DNA of 64,000 nucleotides, from NCBI RefSeq assembly GCF_028689295.1, contig NZ_JAQTWL010000008.1, positions 1 to 64,000 on the forward strand, read 5' to 3'. Every line of letters starts with the position of its first letter. Positions within the stretch are counted from its first letter, which is position 1. The notes under the pieces were generated by a model, which had not been told where the DNA came from, searched no databases, and saw nothing but the letters and a program-made list of their open reading frames with translations. Source of the DNA: Rhodoferax sp. Its GTDB lineage: Bacteria > Pseudomonadota > Gammaproteobacteria > Burkholderiales > Burkholderiaceae_C. A program made the translations under genes and the position numbers. This document shows, piece by piece, positions 37,777 to 48,054 of the stretch.

Positions 37777-38898
37777 ATGAATCAAGATTCTCCCGCCCCC
37801 CAACTGCACTGGGACATTTTTTGCCGGGTCATCGACAACTTTGGCGACCTGGGTGTGGCCTGGCGCCTGGCCTGCAATTTGACTGAGCGTGGCCAGGCGG
37901 TAAGACTCTGGGCGGACGATATCTCCGCGCTCGCCTGGATGGCGCCGCAGGGTGCGCCGGGGGTCGAGGTCCGCGTCTGGACGGCGCCCATCGACATGAC
38001 CGACATCACCCCTGGCGACGTGCTGATCGAAACCTTTGGCTGCGACATCGATTCTGAATTCATTGTTGCCTACGCAAAAAAAATCAGCAATAGCGGCCAG
38101 TCATGCGCCTGGATCAACCAGGAATACCTGAGCGCCGAAGCCTATGCGGCGCGTTGCCATGGCCTGCCCTCGCCGGTCATGAGCGGACCCGGTCGCGGCC
38201 TGACCAAGCATTTTTACTACCCGGGCTTTACGGCAGACACCGGTGGCCTGTTGCGCGAGCCTGACCTGATGGCACGACAAGCCGAATTTGACCGCCAAGC
38301 CTGGCTGGCCCGGCAAGGCGTGCCCTGGCAGGGCGAGCGCCTGGTGTCGCTGTTTTGTTATGAACCCGCCGGTCTGGGCGATCTGCTTGACACTTTGGCG
38401 AATGGCGCCCAGCCGACCCGTATTCTGGTCACCCATGGCCGTGCCAACACGGCAGTTCGCGCAGAGGTTTTGAGTAAAACCACACAACAACCCAGGTGGA
38501 ACAGTCAGGGTTTGCTGTCATTTTTCTACCTGCCCCAACTCAGCCAGGTGGACTATGACCATCTGCTGTGGGCCAGCGATGTGAATTTTGTCCGCGGCGA
38601 AGATTCTCTGGTGCGCGCCCTGTGGGCTGGAAGACCTTTTATCTGGCAGATTTACCCGCAACACGACGCCATCCACGCGCACAAGCTGGCGGCTTTTCTG
38701 GACTGGCTGCAGGCGCCCGACTCGCTGCGCGCGTTTCACCAGCAGTGGAATGGCTTGAGCCTGTCCGCAGCCACGCCAAGTGACGCGCCATTTGCACCGG
38801 CCGACTGGCAGGGTTGCGCCACCCGGGCCAAAGCACGCCTGCTGCAGCAAGGGGATTTGACCACCCAGCTGCTCGGCTTTAGCGCAAAAATCCACTAA
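37777..38898 (+). CDS. earP: EF-P arginine rhamnosyltransferase EarP
   Basis: EarP transfers rhamnose from dTDP-rhamnose to Arg32 of elongation factor P, the modification needed for rescue at polyproline stretches in this lineage. The 373-residue protein has [20 protein letters not shown] near the start, as in the family, and [20 protein letters not shown] near the C-terminus. ATG 37777 is preferred to GTG 37753. It is divergent from uvrC and directly precedes efp, which carries Arg32. Confidence 0.94.
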   Translation: MNQDSPAPQLHWDIFCRVIDNFGDLGVAWRLACNLTERGQAVRLWADDISALAWMAPQGAPGVEVRVWTAPIDMTDITPGDVLIETFGCDIDSEFIVAYAKKISNSGQSCAWINQEYLSAEAYAARCHGLPSPVMSGPGRGLTKHFYYPGFTADTGGLLREPDLMARQAEFDRQAWLARQGVPWQGERLVSLFCYEPAGLGDLLDTLANGAQPTRILVTHGRANTAVRAEVLSKTTQQPRWNSQGLLSFFYLPQLSQVDYDHLLWASDVNFVRGEDSLVRALWAGRPFIWQIYPQHDAIHAHKLAAFLDWLQAPDSLRAFHQQWNGLSLSAATPSDAPFAPADWQGCATRAKARLLQQGDLTTQLLGFSAKIH

Positions 38899-38995
38899 AA
38901 TAACGAACTTTGCGGCATCGACTTGAGTTCTTACAAGTCTTGGTCGCCCTCGCCGCCAGATGCGCGGCCTACTTTCAATCTTTCGTTACGCTTTT

Positions 38996-39550
38996 ATGAA
39001 AATCGCTCAAGAAATACGCGCCGGCAATGTCATCATGAACGGCAAAGACCCGATGGTCGTCCTGAAAACCGAATACAGCCGCGGCGGCCGCAACTCTGCC
39101 ACCGTGCGCATGAAGCTCAAAAGCCTGATCGCCAACTTCAACACCGAATTGGTCTACAAGGCCGACGACAAGCTAGATCAGGTCATTCTCGACAAAAAAG
39201 ACTGCACCTACTCCTACTTTGCCGATCCCATGTACATCTGCATGGACGAGGAATTCAACCAGTACGAAGTTGAAGCTGAAAACATGGGCGACTCGCTCAA
39301 CTACCTCCAGGACGGCATGCCGCTCGAAGTGGTGTTTTACGACGGCAAGGCGATTTCGGTCGAACTGCCCACCAGCGTGGTTCGTGAGATCACCTGGACC
39401 GAGCCAGCCGTCAAGGGCGATACCTCGGGCAAGGTGCTCAAGCCTGCCAAACTGGCCACCGGGTTTGAGATCGGCGTGCCGATTTTTGTGGCACAAGGCG
39501 ACAATGTCGAAATCGACACCCGCACCGGCGAATACCGCAAGCGCGTGTAA
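38996..39550 (+). CDS. efp: Elongation factor P, arginine-32 type
   Basis: EF-P promotes peptide bond formation at consecutive prolines. The protein has 184 residues in the usual three-domain form, starting [16 protein letters not shown]. The domain I loop tip (YSRGGRNSA) puts Arg at position 32, the residue that EarP rhamnosylates, whereas E. coli has Lys34. The adjacent earP confirms that this is the Arg type. Confidence 0.97.
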   Translation: MKIAQEIRAGNVIMNGKDPMVVLKTEYSRGGRNSATVRMKLKSLIANFNTELVYKADDKLDQVILDKKDCTYSYFADPMYICMDEEFNQYEVEAENMGDSLNYLQDGMPLEVVFYDGKAISVELPTSVVREITWTEPAVKGDTSGKVLKPAKLATGFEIGVPIFVAQGDNVEIDTRTGEYRKRV

Positions 39551-39589
39551 GCGCTGGTCCCTGCTGGGAAATCGGTGTAGGCTTCGGCC

Positions 39590-41188
39590 ATGAACCCAGC
39601 CCCTGAAGAACAACTCATTCTTGATTCCCAGGCAACCCAGGATTTGGTGGCCTCCAAACTCGCGCTGCGCCGGGTCGCCATCGACACCTACCGTGAAAAT
39701 GTGGCCTACCTGCACCGCGACTGCGCGCTTTACCGTGCCGAAGGATTTCAGGCCCTGTCCAAGGTAGAAATTCGGGCCAATGGGCAGCACATTCTGGCGA
39801 CCCTGAACGTGGTCGACGACGCGGCCATCGTGGACTGCAACGAACTGGGCCTGTCCGAAGACGCCTTTTTGCAGCTCTCAGTCGCTGAAGGCCACGTCGT
39901 TTCAGTGTCACAGGCCGAACCTCCTGCCTCAGTGGGCGCGCTGTTCCGCAAGCTTGCGGGTGAGCGCCTCGGCCGTGAAGATTTTCGCAGCATCGTGGCC
40001 GACATTGCCGAGCTTCATTACTCCAAAATTGAGCTGACCGCCTTTGTGGTCGCCACCAACCGGGACGAACTGGACCGCGAAGAGGTGTATTTTTTGACCG
40101 AGGCGATGGTCGCCAGCGGCCGTAAACTCGACTGGCAAGAACCCCTGGTGGTTGACAAGCACTGCATTGGCGGCATTCCGGGCAACCGCACCTCAATGTT
40201 GGTGGTGCCGATCGTTGCCGCGCACGGCCTGCTATGCCCCAAAACATCGTCGCGCGCCATCACCTCGCCGGCAGGTACGGCCGACACCATGGAAGTGCTG
40301 GCCAATGTGGCCCTGCCACTCAAACAGCTGGCAGACATCGTGCGCGAGCACCGCGCCTGCCTGGCATGGGGCGGCACGGCCAACCTGTCGCCCGCCGACG
40401 ATGTGCTGATTTCCGTGGAGCGGCCGCTGGCCATCGACTCGCCAGGGCAAATGGTGGCCTCGATCCTTTCCAAAAAGATCGCCGCCGGATCGACCCATCT
40501 GGTGCTTGACATCCCGATCGGCCCGACCGCCAAAGTGCGTTCCATGCCCGACGCGCAGCGTCTGCGCAGACTGTTCGAATATGTCGCCAGCCGGATGCAG
40601 CTGTCGCTCGACGTGGTCATCACCGACGGGCGCCAGCCAATTGGCCGCGGCATCGGCCCCGTGCTGGAAGCCCGCGACGTGATGCAGGTGCTCGAGAACG
40701 ACCCGCAGGCGCCCAACGACTTGCGCCAGAAAGCCTTGCGGCTGGCCGGCCGCCTGCTTGAATGCCATCCCGACGTGCGCGGTGGCGACGGCTTTGCCAT
40801 TGCCCGCGATATTCTGGACTCGGGCCGGGCGCTCGCCAAAATGAACGCCATCATTGCCGCCCAGGGCAGCAAGTCGTTCGACCACAACCACCCGTCGCTG
40901 GGTCTTTTGATCTTCGAGGTCCGCGCCGCCAAGGCGGGCGTGGTCACCGACATCGACAATTTGCGGCTGGCGCGCATCGCGCGCCTGGCCGGCGCGCCCA
41001 AGGTTAGCGGCGCGGGCATTGATCTGTTTCGCAAACTCGGGGAAACGGTGGCTGCGGGTGACCTGTTGTACCGGGTTCATGCCAGCTTTCAAAGCGACCT
41101 CGGCTTCGCGCGCCAGGCGTGCGCCAAATCAACCGGTTACACCTTGGGCAACGCCAGCAACGTGCCGCATGTCTTCGTGGAATTTTGA
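39590..41188 (+). CDS. Thymidine phosphorylase family protein, AMP-phosphorylase-like
   Basis: A 532-residue nucleoside phosphorylase homologue, longer than E. coli DeoA because of an N-terminal domain of about 100 residues as in archaeal AMP phosphorylases. The active-site segments [11 protein letters not shown] at 190-200 and [18 protein letters not shown] at 219-236 are like those of AMP phosphorylases. Such enzymes split nucleoside 5'-monophosphates to base and ribose 1,5-bisphosphate. Its TGA overlaps the ATG of the next gene (TGATG), a PRPP-synthetase homologue. True substrate specificity needs biochemistry; it is often annotated just as thymidine phosphorylase. Confidence 0.88.
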   Translation: MNPAPEEQLILDSQATQDLVASKLALRRVAIDTYRENVAYLHRDCALYRAEGFQALSKVEIRANGQHILATLNVVDDAAIVDCNELGLSEDAFLQLSVAEGHVVSVSQAEPPASVGALFRKLAGERLGREDFRSIVADIAELHYSKIELTAFVVATNRDELDREEVYFLTEAMVASGRKLDWQEPLVVDKHCIGGIPGNRTSMLVVPIVAAHGLLCPKTSSRAITSPAGTADTMEVLANVALPLKQLADIVREHRACLAWGGTANLSPADDVLISVERPLAIDSPGQMVASILSKKIAAGSTHLVLDIPIGPTAKVRSMPDAQRLRRLFEYVASRMQLSLDVVITDGRQPIGRGIGPVLEARDVMQVLENDPQAPNDLRQKALRLAGRLLECHPDVRGGDGFAIARDILDSGRALAKMNAIIAAQGSKSFDHNHPSLGLLIFEVRAAKAGVVTDIDNLRLARIARLAGAPKVSGAGIDLFRKLGETVAAGDLLYRVHASFQSDLGFARQACAKSTGYTLGNASNVPHVFVEF

Positions 41189-42099
41189 TGTCTTCAAGCC
41201 CCTTGCGCGTGCTGTTGTGCTTTGAGGACGAGTTGCCCAGCGCCAGGCGCTTGGCGCAGGCGGCGCAGATGACCGCTGTCCCGATTGAGCGGCACCGTTT
41301 TCCCGATGGCGAAATCAAGCTGCGTCTGCCCGCTGCGCTGCCGGCGCAGGTGGTCATGCTGCGCAGCCTGAACGATCCGAATGAAAAGTTGCTGGAGTTG
41401 CTGCTGCTGGCGCAAACCGCGCGCAGCCTGGGCGCCAGCCACTTGACGCTGGTGGCGCCGTATCTGGCCTACATGCGCCAGGACGTCGCCTTTCTTCCCG
41501 GCGAGGCCATCAGCCAGCGCATCGTCGGCAGCTTTCTGGCAGGCCTGTTCGATGCGGTGATCACCGTCGATCCGCACCTGCACCGGGTGGCCACCCTGCA
41601 GCAAGCCGTGCCTGCCGCCCACGCCATCGCGCTGAGCGCAGCGCCATTGTTGTCCGACTGGATTGCTGCGCACCGACCCCGGGCTTTGCTCATCGGTCCC
41701 GACGAGGAGTCGGCGCAGTGGATCGCCGTGGCCGCGGCTCGCCATGGTTTCGACCATGCGGTATGTCGCAAGCTTCGCCACGGCGACCGCTCGGTGGAGG
41801 TGGAACTTCCTGCCATCGCCGTGATGGGGCGCCAGGTGGTGCTGCTCGACGATGTGGCCAGCACCGGCCATACCGTCGCCCGCGCGGCGCAACAACTGCT
41901 GGCGGCTGGAGCCGCCTCGGTCGATGTGGCCGTCACTCATGCCCTGTTTTCCGGGGATGCGCTGAAGCTGATGCAGGACGCAGGCGTCAATGAGATCTGG
42001 AGCACCGACTGCGTTGCCCACCCGAGCAATGTCGTCGGCATGGCCGGCACCATCGCTGCGGCCTTGGCCGAACTCCAGGCATCGCTGGCCCGGGCTTAG
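41188..42099 (+). CDS. Ribose-phosphate pyrophosphokinase-like protein
   Basis: A 303-residue member of the PRPP synthetase family, distant from standard Prs. It keeps RQD at 96-98, TVDPHL at 125-130 (metal loop) and the PRPP-binding loop LLDDVASTGHT near 218-228. The catalytic flexible-loop region (CRKLRHGD) has Lys and Arg. Standard Prs makes PRPP from ribose 5-phosphate and ATP. The one-base overlap with the phosphorylase gene suggests that this copy works with the phosphorylase product. It is probably not the housekeeping prs gene. Confidence 0.85.
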   Translation: MSSSPLRVLLCFEDELPSARRLAQAAQMTAVPIERHRFPDGEIKLRLPAALPAQVVMLRSLNDPNEKLLELLLLAQTARSLGASHLTLVAPYLAYMRQDVAFLPGEAISQRIVGSFLAGLFDAVITVDPHLHRVATLQQAVPAAHAIALSAAPLLSDWIAAHRPRALLIGPDEESAQWIAVAAARHGFDHAVCRKLRHGDRSVEVELPAIAVMGRQVVLLDDVASTGHTVARAAQQLLAAGAASVDVAVTHALFSGDALKLMQDAGVNEIWSTDCVAHPSNVVGMAGTIAAALAELQASLARA

Positions 42100-43496
42100 C
42101 GCGTTCTGGCAGCGCGGCACGCCACGATGCGTTTGCCCTTGCCGCTGCGTCCTCGGGGCATGGCTTGTCCCAGTTCGCCGAGCACCCTGATCGGCATGAG
42201 CTCCTGGGCATCGGCAAAATTTTTCAGCACAGCGCGACAGCGCGCCATCGCCGCTTCTCCTTCGGGCCCCTCCAGGGCAAGCCGCAGCAGCAAGGTGCGC
42301 TCGTTACGCTGGCATAGGTGAAAGTCAAAAACGCCGGCCTCGTCCTCCAGTACCGTGGTCAGCGCCAGCGGAAGCAGTGTGACCGGCTGGCCGCGCCGCC
42401 CCGCCATCACCATCGCATCGTCCCTGCGACCGAGCACCTCGATGACGGGCAAGGCTGAACCGCAGTCACAAGGCTTGTGGCACAGGCGCACCTGGTCACC
42501 GAGATCGTAGCGAATCAAGGGCTGCACGTGATTGGCCAGGTTGGTCAACAAGGTCGTGTAAGACCACTCGGACACAGGCATGGGCCGCCCCTGCGCATCG
42601 ACGGGCTCCAGGATCACCCAGTCCGCATTCACATGCATGCGCTGCTGCGCGCATTCCCAGGCGATCGACATGAACTCCGAGGCACCGTAGCTGTTGCGCA
42701 CCGCGCAGCCAAATCCCAATTCCAGTCGTCGGCGTACCGCTGGACTCAGGGTTTCGCCGCCCGTCCAGAGCTCGCTCGGCGCAAAGTGCAGCGCGCCACG
42801 ATCTGCCTCATCCGCCAGCACCGCGGCAACCGTTGGATAGGTGGCGATCACCGTCGGTGCAAACGCATTAAGCTCATTCACCAGCAAGCGGGTCGATTGA
42901 AGGATCGAAAAGCTCCGCATGGATGGTGCCAGCCAGGGGTGCAACTCGCGTAATCTTTGCATGCTCACGGCACTGGCGAAGTGGCCGCTGGTGGCGCCCA
43001 CATAGGCGATGCGCTCGGCCAGCGCCAACGGATCGAACCAGCGCTGCAACGGTCGTGGCGCGTTGCGCCGCAACGCCTCCAGTGCGTCATAAACCGCCAT
43101 CGTCTGCGCGTTCTGGACAAAGATGCCCGGCTGATGGCTGGTGCCAGAACTTTCCCACACCAAGTACTGGCCCAGGTAAGCTTGCCCGATGCGCTGTGAA
43201 TCTGCCGTGAAGGCGCGAAGCTCACTCAGTTTGAGCTGCGGGTCAGTCACCCAGTCGTCAAAACGATCCATCAATGCCTGCCGGGACACTGGCGGCAGGA
43301 CACCCAGCGCGGCGGTGTCCGGTTTTGTGCCATGCAGGTGCTCGCGATAAAAGCGCGAGTCCCGCATCGCCGAGCCCAGCAAGCTGACCAGGCGGGATTG
43401 TTGCCGGGCGGCAATGGCCTGCGCTGTACCCTGTGCGCAGGTCAACACGTCCATCGACACGGCACTGAAATGCAACGGATCGAAAATCGTCGTCAT
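42096..43496 (-). CDS. Adenylate-forming ligase, PaaK/CoF-synthetase-like
   Basis: A 466-residue ANL-type enzyme of the phenylacetate-CoA ligase/F390-synthetase-related group. Landmarks are VWESSGTSHQPGIFV (phosphate loop), RNSYGASEFMSIAWEC (carboxylate/adenylate site) and LIRYDLGDQVRLC. The carboxylic acid substrate is unknown. ATG 43496 follows a strong GGAGGG site. The gene's stop overlaps the end of the PRPP-synthetase-like gene by 4 nt (convergent), and the LOG gene diverges from it. Confidence 0.83.
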   Translation of the reverse strand: MTTIFDPLHFSAVSMDVLTCAQGTAQAIAARQQSRLVSLLGSAMRDSRFYREHLHGTKPDTAALGVLPPVSRQALMDRFDDWVTDPQLKLSELRAFTADSQRIGQAYLGQYLVWESSGTSHQPGIFVQNAQTMAVYDALEALRRNAPRPLQRWFDPLALAERIAYVGATSGHFASAVSMQRLRELHPWLAPSMRSFSILQSTRLLVNELNAFAPTVIATYPTVAAVLADEADRGALHFAPSELWTGGETLSPAVRRRLELGFGCAVRNSYGASEFMSIAWECAQQRMHVNADWVILEPVDAQGRPMPVSEWSYTTLLTNLANHVQPLIRYDLGDQVRLCHKPCDCGSALPVIEVLGRRDDAMVMAGRRGQPVTLLPLALTTVLEDEAGVFDFHLCQRNERTLLLRLALEGPEGEAAMARCRAVLKNFADAQELMPIRVLGELGQAMPRGRSGKGKRIVACRAARTR

Positions 43497-43606
43497 GCAA
43501 TTTCCCTCCTGGCAGGCATCGTAGGTTAGCCCTGGCTCCCCTCGTTGAGAAATGTCATGCTTGCCCCGATCCTGACAGGCTCTTTTTTCCCCCCACAATC
43601 GCCTTC

Positions 43607-44482
43607 ATGAACAACACCGACAAGATTCCCCAGCGCCTGACCGAGCGCCGCCTGGCAGACGCCTGGGCCGAGTTGCAAAATCACTCCGAACAAGGCAACC
43701 CGCTGGAAGCCGATGCCTACCGTCTGGCTTTTGCCGACCCCGAGTTCCTGCTGCGGCGCGAAACCCGCGGCATCCGCTTCCAGCTGGAAATGCTCAAGCC
43801 TGACCTGGATCAGGTCGAACAGGGCATAGAGAGCACGGTGGTGGTGTTTGGCAGTGCCCGTTTCCAGGCGCCTGAAGACGCCAAAAACAGCCTCTACGAA
43901 GCGCAACTCAGCGGCGATGCGAACGCGCTGGCACTGGCGCAGCGCCAGGTGCGCAACGCCCGTTATTACGACCAGGCGCGCTTGTTTGCCCGGCTCGTGG
44001 CAAGTGACAGCATGCACCGTCGTCCCGAGGAGCGCCTGTTCATTGCCACCGGCGGCGGCCCCGGCATCATGGAGGCTGCCAACCGTGGTGCGCATGAAAT
44101 GGGCGCTTTGAGCGTCGGCCTGAACATTGCCCTGCCTCATGAGCAAAGCGCCAACCCCTATGTCACACCGCTGCTGAATTTCAAGTTTCACTACTTTGCG
44201 CTGCGCAAGATGCACTTTATGATGCGGGCCAAGGCGCTGGTGGCCTTTCCGGGCGGGTTTGGCACGCTGGATGAGTTGTTTGAAGTCATCACCCTGGTGC
44301 AGACCCGCAAGGCCAAGCCCGTGCCCATCGTGTTGTATGGAAGCGCCTACTGGAAGCGCCTGATCAACATCGACGCGATGGTGGAAGAAGGTGTGATCGC
44401 CGCTGAAGACCTCAAACTGTTCGAGTACGTGGACGAGCCCGAGGCCGCCTGGGCTGTGATCCAGCGCTTCTACGCCTTGTGA
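43607..44482 (+). CDS. LOG family protein (TIGR00730-type Rossmann fold)
   Basis: A 291-residue nucleotide phosphoribohydrolase-like protein. The signatures are ATGGGPGIMEAANRGAHEM and AFPGGFGTLDELFEVITL (PGGxGTxxE). LOG enzymes release a base and ribose 5-phosphate from nucleoside monophosphates, as in cytokinin activation. The N-terminal 60 residues are extra compared with short LOG proteins. Its last 13 nt overlap an MFS gene on the other strand. It is divergent from the ligase gene. Confidence 0.9.
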   Translation: MNNTDKIPQRLTERRLADAWAELQNHSEQGNPLEADAYRLAFADPEFLLRRETRGIRFQLEMLKPDLDQVEQGIESTVVVFGSARFQAPEDAKNSLYEAQLSGDANALALAQRQVRNARYYDQARLFARLVASDSMHRRPEERLFIATGGGPGIMEAANRGAHEMGALSVGLNIALPHEQSANPYVTPLLNFKFHYFALRKMHFMMRAKALVAFPGGFGTLDELFEVITLVQTRKAKPVPIVLYGSAYWKRLINIDAMVEEGVIAAEDLKLFEYVDEPEAAWAVIQRFYAL

Positions 44483-45645
44483 GCGGGTGGGCGCAAGCGC
44501 CAGGCTGAGCGTGCCCCCAGCGCCACGCCGGCACCCACCGTCCAGAACACCAGTGACACGCCCAGCACCGCGCCCGCGCTGCCGAACAGCAGGGGCATCA
44601 CCACGCTGGAGCCGTTGATGGCCATCATCCGAAAGCCCAGCGCCTCGCCATGACGCGACTCAGGCGTGATCTGGTGCAGCGTGCTCATGATCATCGGCTG
44701 CACCGAGCCCAGCGAGATACCCAACAGCGCCGAGCACAGCGCCATCGTCAGCGCGTCATGCATGAACGGATAAATGGCAAACAACACGGCGGTGGACAGC
44801 ATGGCCGTGGTCACCACCACCCATTCATGCAAATGGGTCGCCAGCAGCGGCAAGGCAACCCTGACGGCCGTGGCGGCCAAGGCAAATCCGCCCAGAATGG
44901 CACCAATGGCCGAAGCGCTCAAGCCGCGCTCGTGCCCCAGCACCGGCACCACGAAGGTGTGCACGTCCCAGCACGACGACAGTAGCCAGTTCACCAGCAT
45001 CAGCCGGCGCATCATCGGCTCGCGCAACAGATCCCAGGCCCTGCCCTTTTCTTCACCGGGCGGGAGCAGCACTGGTGGCAGCTTCACGGTGTGGCGCACC
45101 CACAGCCAGGTCATCAGCGGCAGGCAGGCGAGCACAAAAAATGCCAGCCTGAAGCCGCCCAGGTCAATCAGCAAGCCAGCCGACAGCGGACCGATAAAGT
45201 TGGACAGCGCCGGGCCGATCGAAAGCCAGCTGAACATGCGCTTGAGCTCGGTGTTATTTTGCGCCGAGCGCCCGACATGGCGCTGCAAGCTGATGGCTGC
45301 CACACCCACGGCGCCGCCTGTCATGAGCGCGCTCAGGCACAGCACAGGAAAGATCGGGAACACCACCGCCAGCGCCGCGCCCGTGCTGGCCAACACGACG
45401 CTGAAACCGATGGGTCGCCTGAACCCGTTGCGGTCGGCATACCGCCCTGCGGGCAAGGCCAGAAACACCTGGGTCAGCGCAAACAGGGACAACAACAGTC
45501 CCACGGCCAGCGCACTGTGCCCCGCGCGCAAGGCCATCAAAGGGGCCGCCATGCGCATGCCCGCCATGCAGGCGTGCAGGCTGATGTGCCCGGCAATCAG
45601 CCGGGCCAGCGTCACCGAGCCCAGTGGTGCAGCAGCGGCGTTCAC
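44470..45645 (-). CDS. MFS transporter
   Basis: A 391-residue inner-membrane protein with twelve or so hydrophobic spans and the MFS loop motif ALPAGRYADRNGFRRPIGF between spans 2 and 3. The substrate is unknown; the size and motif fit drug or metabolite exporters. It has a GTG start, overlapping the rmuC stop as GTGA, so it is translationally coupled to rmuC. Confidence 0.9.
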   Translation of the reverse strand: MNAAAAPLGSVTLARLIAGHISLHACMAGMRMAAPLMALRAGHSALAVGLLLSLFALTQVFLALPAGRYADRNGFRRPIGFSVVLASTGAALAVVFPIFPVLCLSALMTGGAVGVAAISLQRHVGRSAQNNTELKRMFSWLSIGPALSNFIGPLSAGLLIDLGGFRLAFFVLACLPLMTWLWVRHTVKLPPVLLPPGEEKGRAWDLLREPMMRRLMLVNWLLSSCWDVHTFVVPVLGHERGLSASAIGAILGGFALAATAVRVALPLLATHLHEWVVVTTAMLSTAVLFAIYPFMHDALTMALCSALLGISLGSVQPMIMSTLHQITPESRHGEALGFRMMAINGSSVVMPLLFGSAGAVLGVSLVFWTVGAGVALGARSAWRLRPPAHKA

Positions 45646-47012
45646 AGGTTGGCCGGTCCGTCGGCGCTGTCGAAGTCAATGTCGTGCACGATCAGCGCGG
45701 CGCTATGCGACTCAGACAAGGCCTCGACATTTTTCAGCGCGCGTCCCATAGCGCGGCTGCGGGTTTGCGCGCCGTCAATGGTTTTGAGCACAGTCTCGGT
45801 CTGGGTCTTGACCCTGGCCAGCACGTCGCCAAACTTGCCGAATTCGGTCTTGACGGCGCCCAGCACCTGCCAGACTTCGCTGGAGCGTTTCTCCAGCGCC
45901 AGGGTCCTGAAGCCCATTTGCAGCGAGCTCAGCATGGCCAGCAATGTGGTGGGACCGGTCAACGTAATGCGGCAGTCGCGCTGCAGAGACTCCATCAGAC
46001 CCGGGCGGCGCAACACCTCGGCGTAAAGGCCTTCAGTGGGCAAAAACAGGATGGCGAAGTCGGTCGTGTAAGGCGGCTCCAGGTATTTGTCGGCAATCGA
46101 CTTGGCCTCGAGACGAATGCGCTGTTCCAGGGCGCGCGCTGCAGTCTCGGCCGCCAGAGCGTCCGCCCTGCCCTGCGCGTCGAGCAGACGCTCGTAGTCT
46201 TCATTGGGAAACTTGGCATCGATCGGCAGCCACAAAGGCACGCCCGTGTCGGACCGGCCTGGCAGCTTGATGGCGAAGTCCACCACGTTTTTGCTGCCCG
46301 GGCGGGTGGCGACTTGCGCCGCATATTGGTCCGGCACAAACACCTGCTCCAGCAGCGACGCAAGCTGTGCCTCGCCAAAAATACCTCGGGTCTTGACGTT
46401 GCTGAGCAGGTGCTTGAGGTCGCCCACGCCCTGCGCCAGCGTCTGCATTTCACCCAGGCCCTTATGGACCTGCTCCAGACGGTCTGCCACTTGCTTGAAG
46501 CTCTCGCCCAGGCGCGCCTGCAGCGTGCTTTGCAACTTTTCATCGACCGTGGCACGCATTTCGTCGAGCTTGGCGGCGTTGCTGGTCTGCAGCTGCGCCA
46601 GCTGCTTCTCGAGCGTCTCACGGATCTCGTTCATGCGCCTGGCGTTGGATTCGCTCAAACCCGAGAGCTGGCTCGCAAGCGTGTCGTGCAAGGTTTTTTG
46701 CAGCAAGGCGAGCTGCTGGCCGAAGGCGTCGATTTGCGTGTTTTGTGTGCGCGTGGCTTCTGCGCCCTGCTGCACCAGCGTTTGCTGAAAGGTGCTCAGC
46801 GTGAGCGCAAGCTCCTGGCGACTGTCGCGCGATACGTCAAGAATCTCGCGGCGCAGCTCACGCTCCAGTCGCTCCGAACTGTCCTTGACCTGCTGCATTA
46901 GCTGGCGGGCAGCCAATGTGTCGGCATCGGAGCGACGCAGCAGCACAAAGACCAACAAGGCCGCGTTCAACACGCCCACAGCCAGCAGGATCCAGCCAAG
47001 GATATCGTTCAC
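45642..47012 (-). CDS. rmuC: DNA recombination protein RmuC
   Basis: RmuC limits inversions between short repeats and is thought to act on DNA ends. The 456-residue protein has an N-terminal membrane span (about 4-22), a long coiled coil (about 30-190, rich in Leu/Gln/Arg) and the RmuC nuclease-like domain (VVDFAIKLPGRSDTGVPLWL, FAILFLPTEGLYAEVLRR). It has a GTG start. Confidence 0.93.
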   Translation of the reverse strand: MNDILGWILLAVGVLNAALLVFVLLRRSDADTLAARQLMQQVKDSSERLERELRREILDVSRDSRQELALTLSTFQQTLVQQGAEATRTQNTQIDAFGQQLALLQKTLHDTLASQLSGLSESNARRMNEIRETLEKQLAQLQTSNAAKLDEMRATVDEKLQSTLQARLGESFKQVADRLEQVHKGLGEMQTLAQGVGDLKHLLSNVKTRGIFGEAQLASLLEQVFVPDQYAAQVATRPGSKNVVDFAIKLPGRSDTGVPLWLPIDAKFPNEDYERLLDAQGRADALAAETAARALEQRIRLEAKSIADKYLEPPYTTDFAILFLPTEGLYAEVLRRPGLMESLQRDCRITLTGPTTLLAMLSSLQMGFRTLALEKRSSEVWQVLGAVKTEFGKFGDVLARVKTQTETVLKTIDGAQTRSRAMGRALKNVEALSESHSAALIVHDIDFDSADGPANL

Positions 47013-47055
47013 GTCGTGAATGCTCTTTGTTGCAACTGATCTTGCGTCGGGCGCG

Positions 47056-48036
47056 TCAAGCTTTGACGGCCTGCGGATTCAAGGGAGTCAAGGGCTTGCC
47101 ATGCACCAAATAGCCGATCAGATTGTTGGCCGCCAGTTGCGCCATGGCCAGGCGGGTGGACATGGTGGCGCTGGCGATATGCGGGGTCAGCACCACATTG
47201 GGCACGGTCAACAAATCCGGATGCACCTTGGGCTCGCCCTCGAACACATCCAGGCCCGCCGCGGCAATGATGCCATGATTCAAGGCGGCCGCCAAAGCGG
47301 CATCGTCCACAATGCCGCCGCGCGCGATGTTGACCAGCGTGGCGGTGGGTTTCATTTGCGCCAGCTCCGCTGCACCGATGGTGTGGTGTGCCTCCGGAGA
47401 GTACGGCAACACCAGGATCAGGTGATCGGCCTGTTGCAGCAGTTCGGACTTGCTGACATAAGCCGCGCCGCAAGCGGCCTCGGTCGGAGCGTCCAGGCGG
47501 GAACGGTTGTGATAGATCACTTTCATGCCGAAACCATGCGCACCGCGTTTGGCAATGGCCTGGCCGATGCGGCCCATGCCCAGAATGCCCAGTGTGCTGC
47601 CATGCACTTCAGAGCCGGCAAACATGTCGTAACGCCAGCGATTCCAAAGCCCCGCGCGCAAAAAATGCTCACTTTCAGCCATGCGCCTGGCGGTAGCCAT
47701 CATCAGCGCAAAGCCAAAATCGGCTGTGGTTTCGGTCAGTACGTCGGGCGTGTTGGTGGCCAGCACACCCGCGGCGGTCATCGCGTCCAACTCAAAGTTG
47801 TTGAAGCCAACAGCCATGTTGGCGCAAATCTTCAGATCCGGACAAGCAGCCAGCACCGCCTGACTGATGCGTTCGCTGCCCGTGGTAAAGGCACCTTGCT
47901 TGCCTTGCAGTTGCTGAATCAGTTGCGCAGGAGTCCACAACACATCGTCCTGATTCGATGTCACTTCAAAATGCTGGGCCAACTGACTCAGAACTTCAGG
48001 AAACACCGCGCGGGCGACCAAAATGGAAGGTTTCAT
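47056..48036 (-). CDS. 2-hydroxyacid dehydrogenase (glyoxylate/hydroxypyruvate reductase type)
   Basis: A 326-residue D-isomer-specific dehydrogenase. The NAD(P) motif is LGILGMGRIGQAIAKRG, followed by NIARGGIVDDAAL and the catalytic His in LTPHIASAT. It resembles GhrB-like glyoxylate/2-ketogluconate reductases more than the other dehydrogenase in this window (10154). It sits 18 nt after nhaD on the same strand and may be co-transcribed with it. Confidence 0.9.
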   Translation of the reverse strand: MKPSILVARAVFPEVLSQLAQHFEVTSNQDDVLWTPAQLIQQLQGKQGAFTTGSERISQAVLAACPDLKICANMAVGFNNFELDAMTAAGVLATNTPDVLTETTADFGFALMMATARRMAESEHFLRAGLWNRWRYDMFAGSEVHGSTLGILGMGRIGQAIAKRGAHGFGMKVIYHNRSRLDAPTEAACGAAYVSKSELLQQADHLILVLPYSPEAHHTIGAAELAQMKPTATLVNIARGGIVDDAALAAALNHGIIAAAGLDVFEGEPKVHPDLLTVPNVVLTPHIASATMSTRLAMAQLAANNLIGYLVHGKPLTPLNPQAVKA

Positions 48037-48054
48037 AGGGTTCTCAAAATGCCG

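Noticed and set aside
45624..46901. A 425-codon plus-strand frame opposite rmuC
   Set aside because: RmuC has its membrane span, coiled coil and domain; the reverse frame is Gln/His-rich without a fold.
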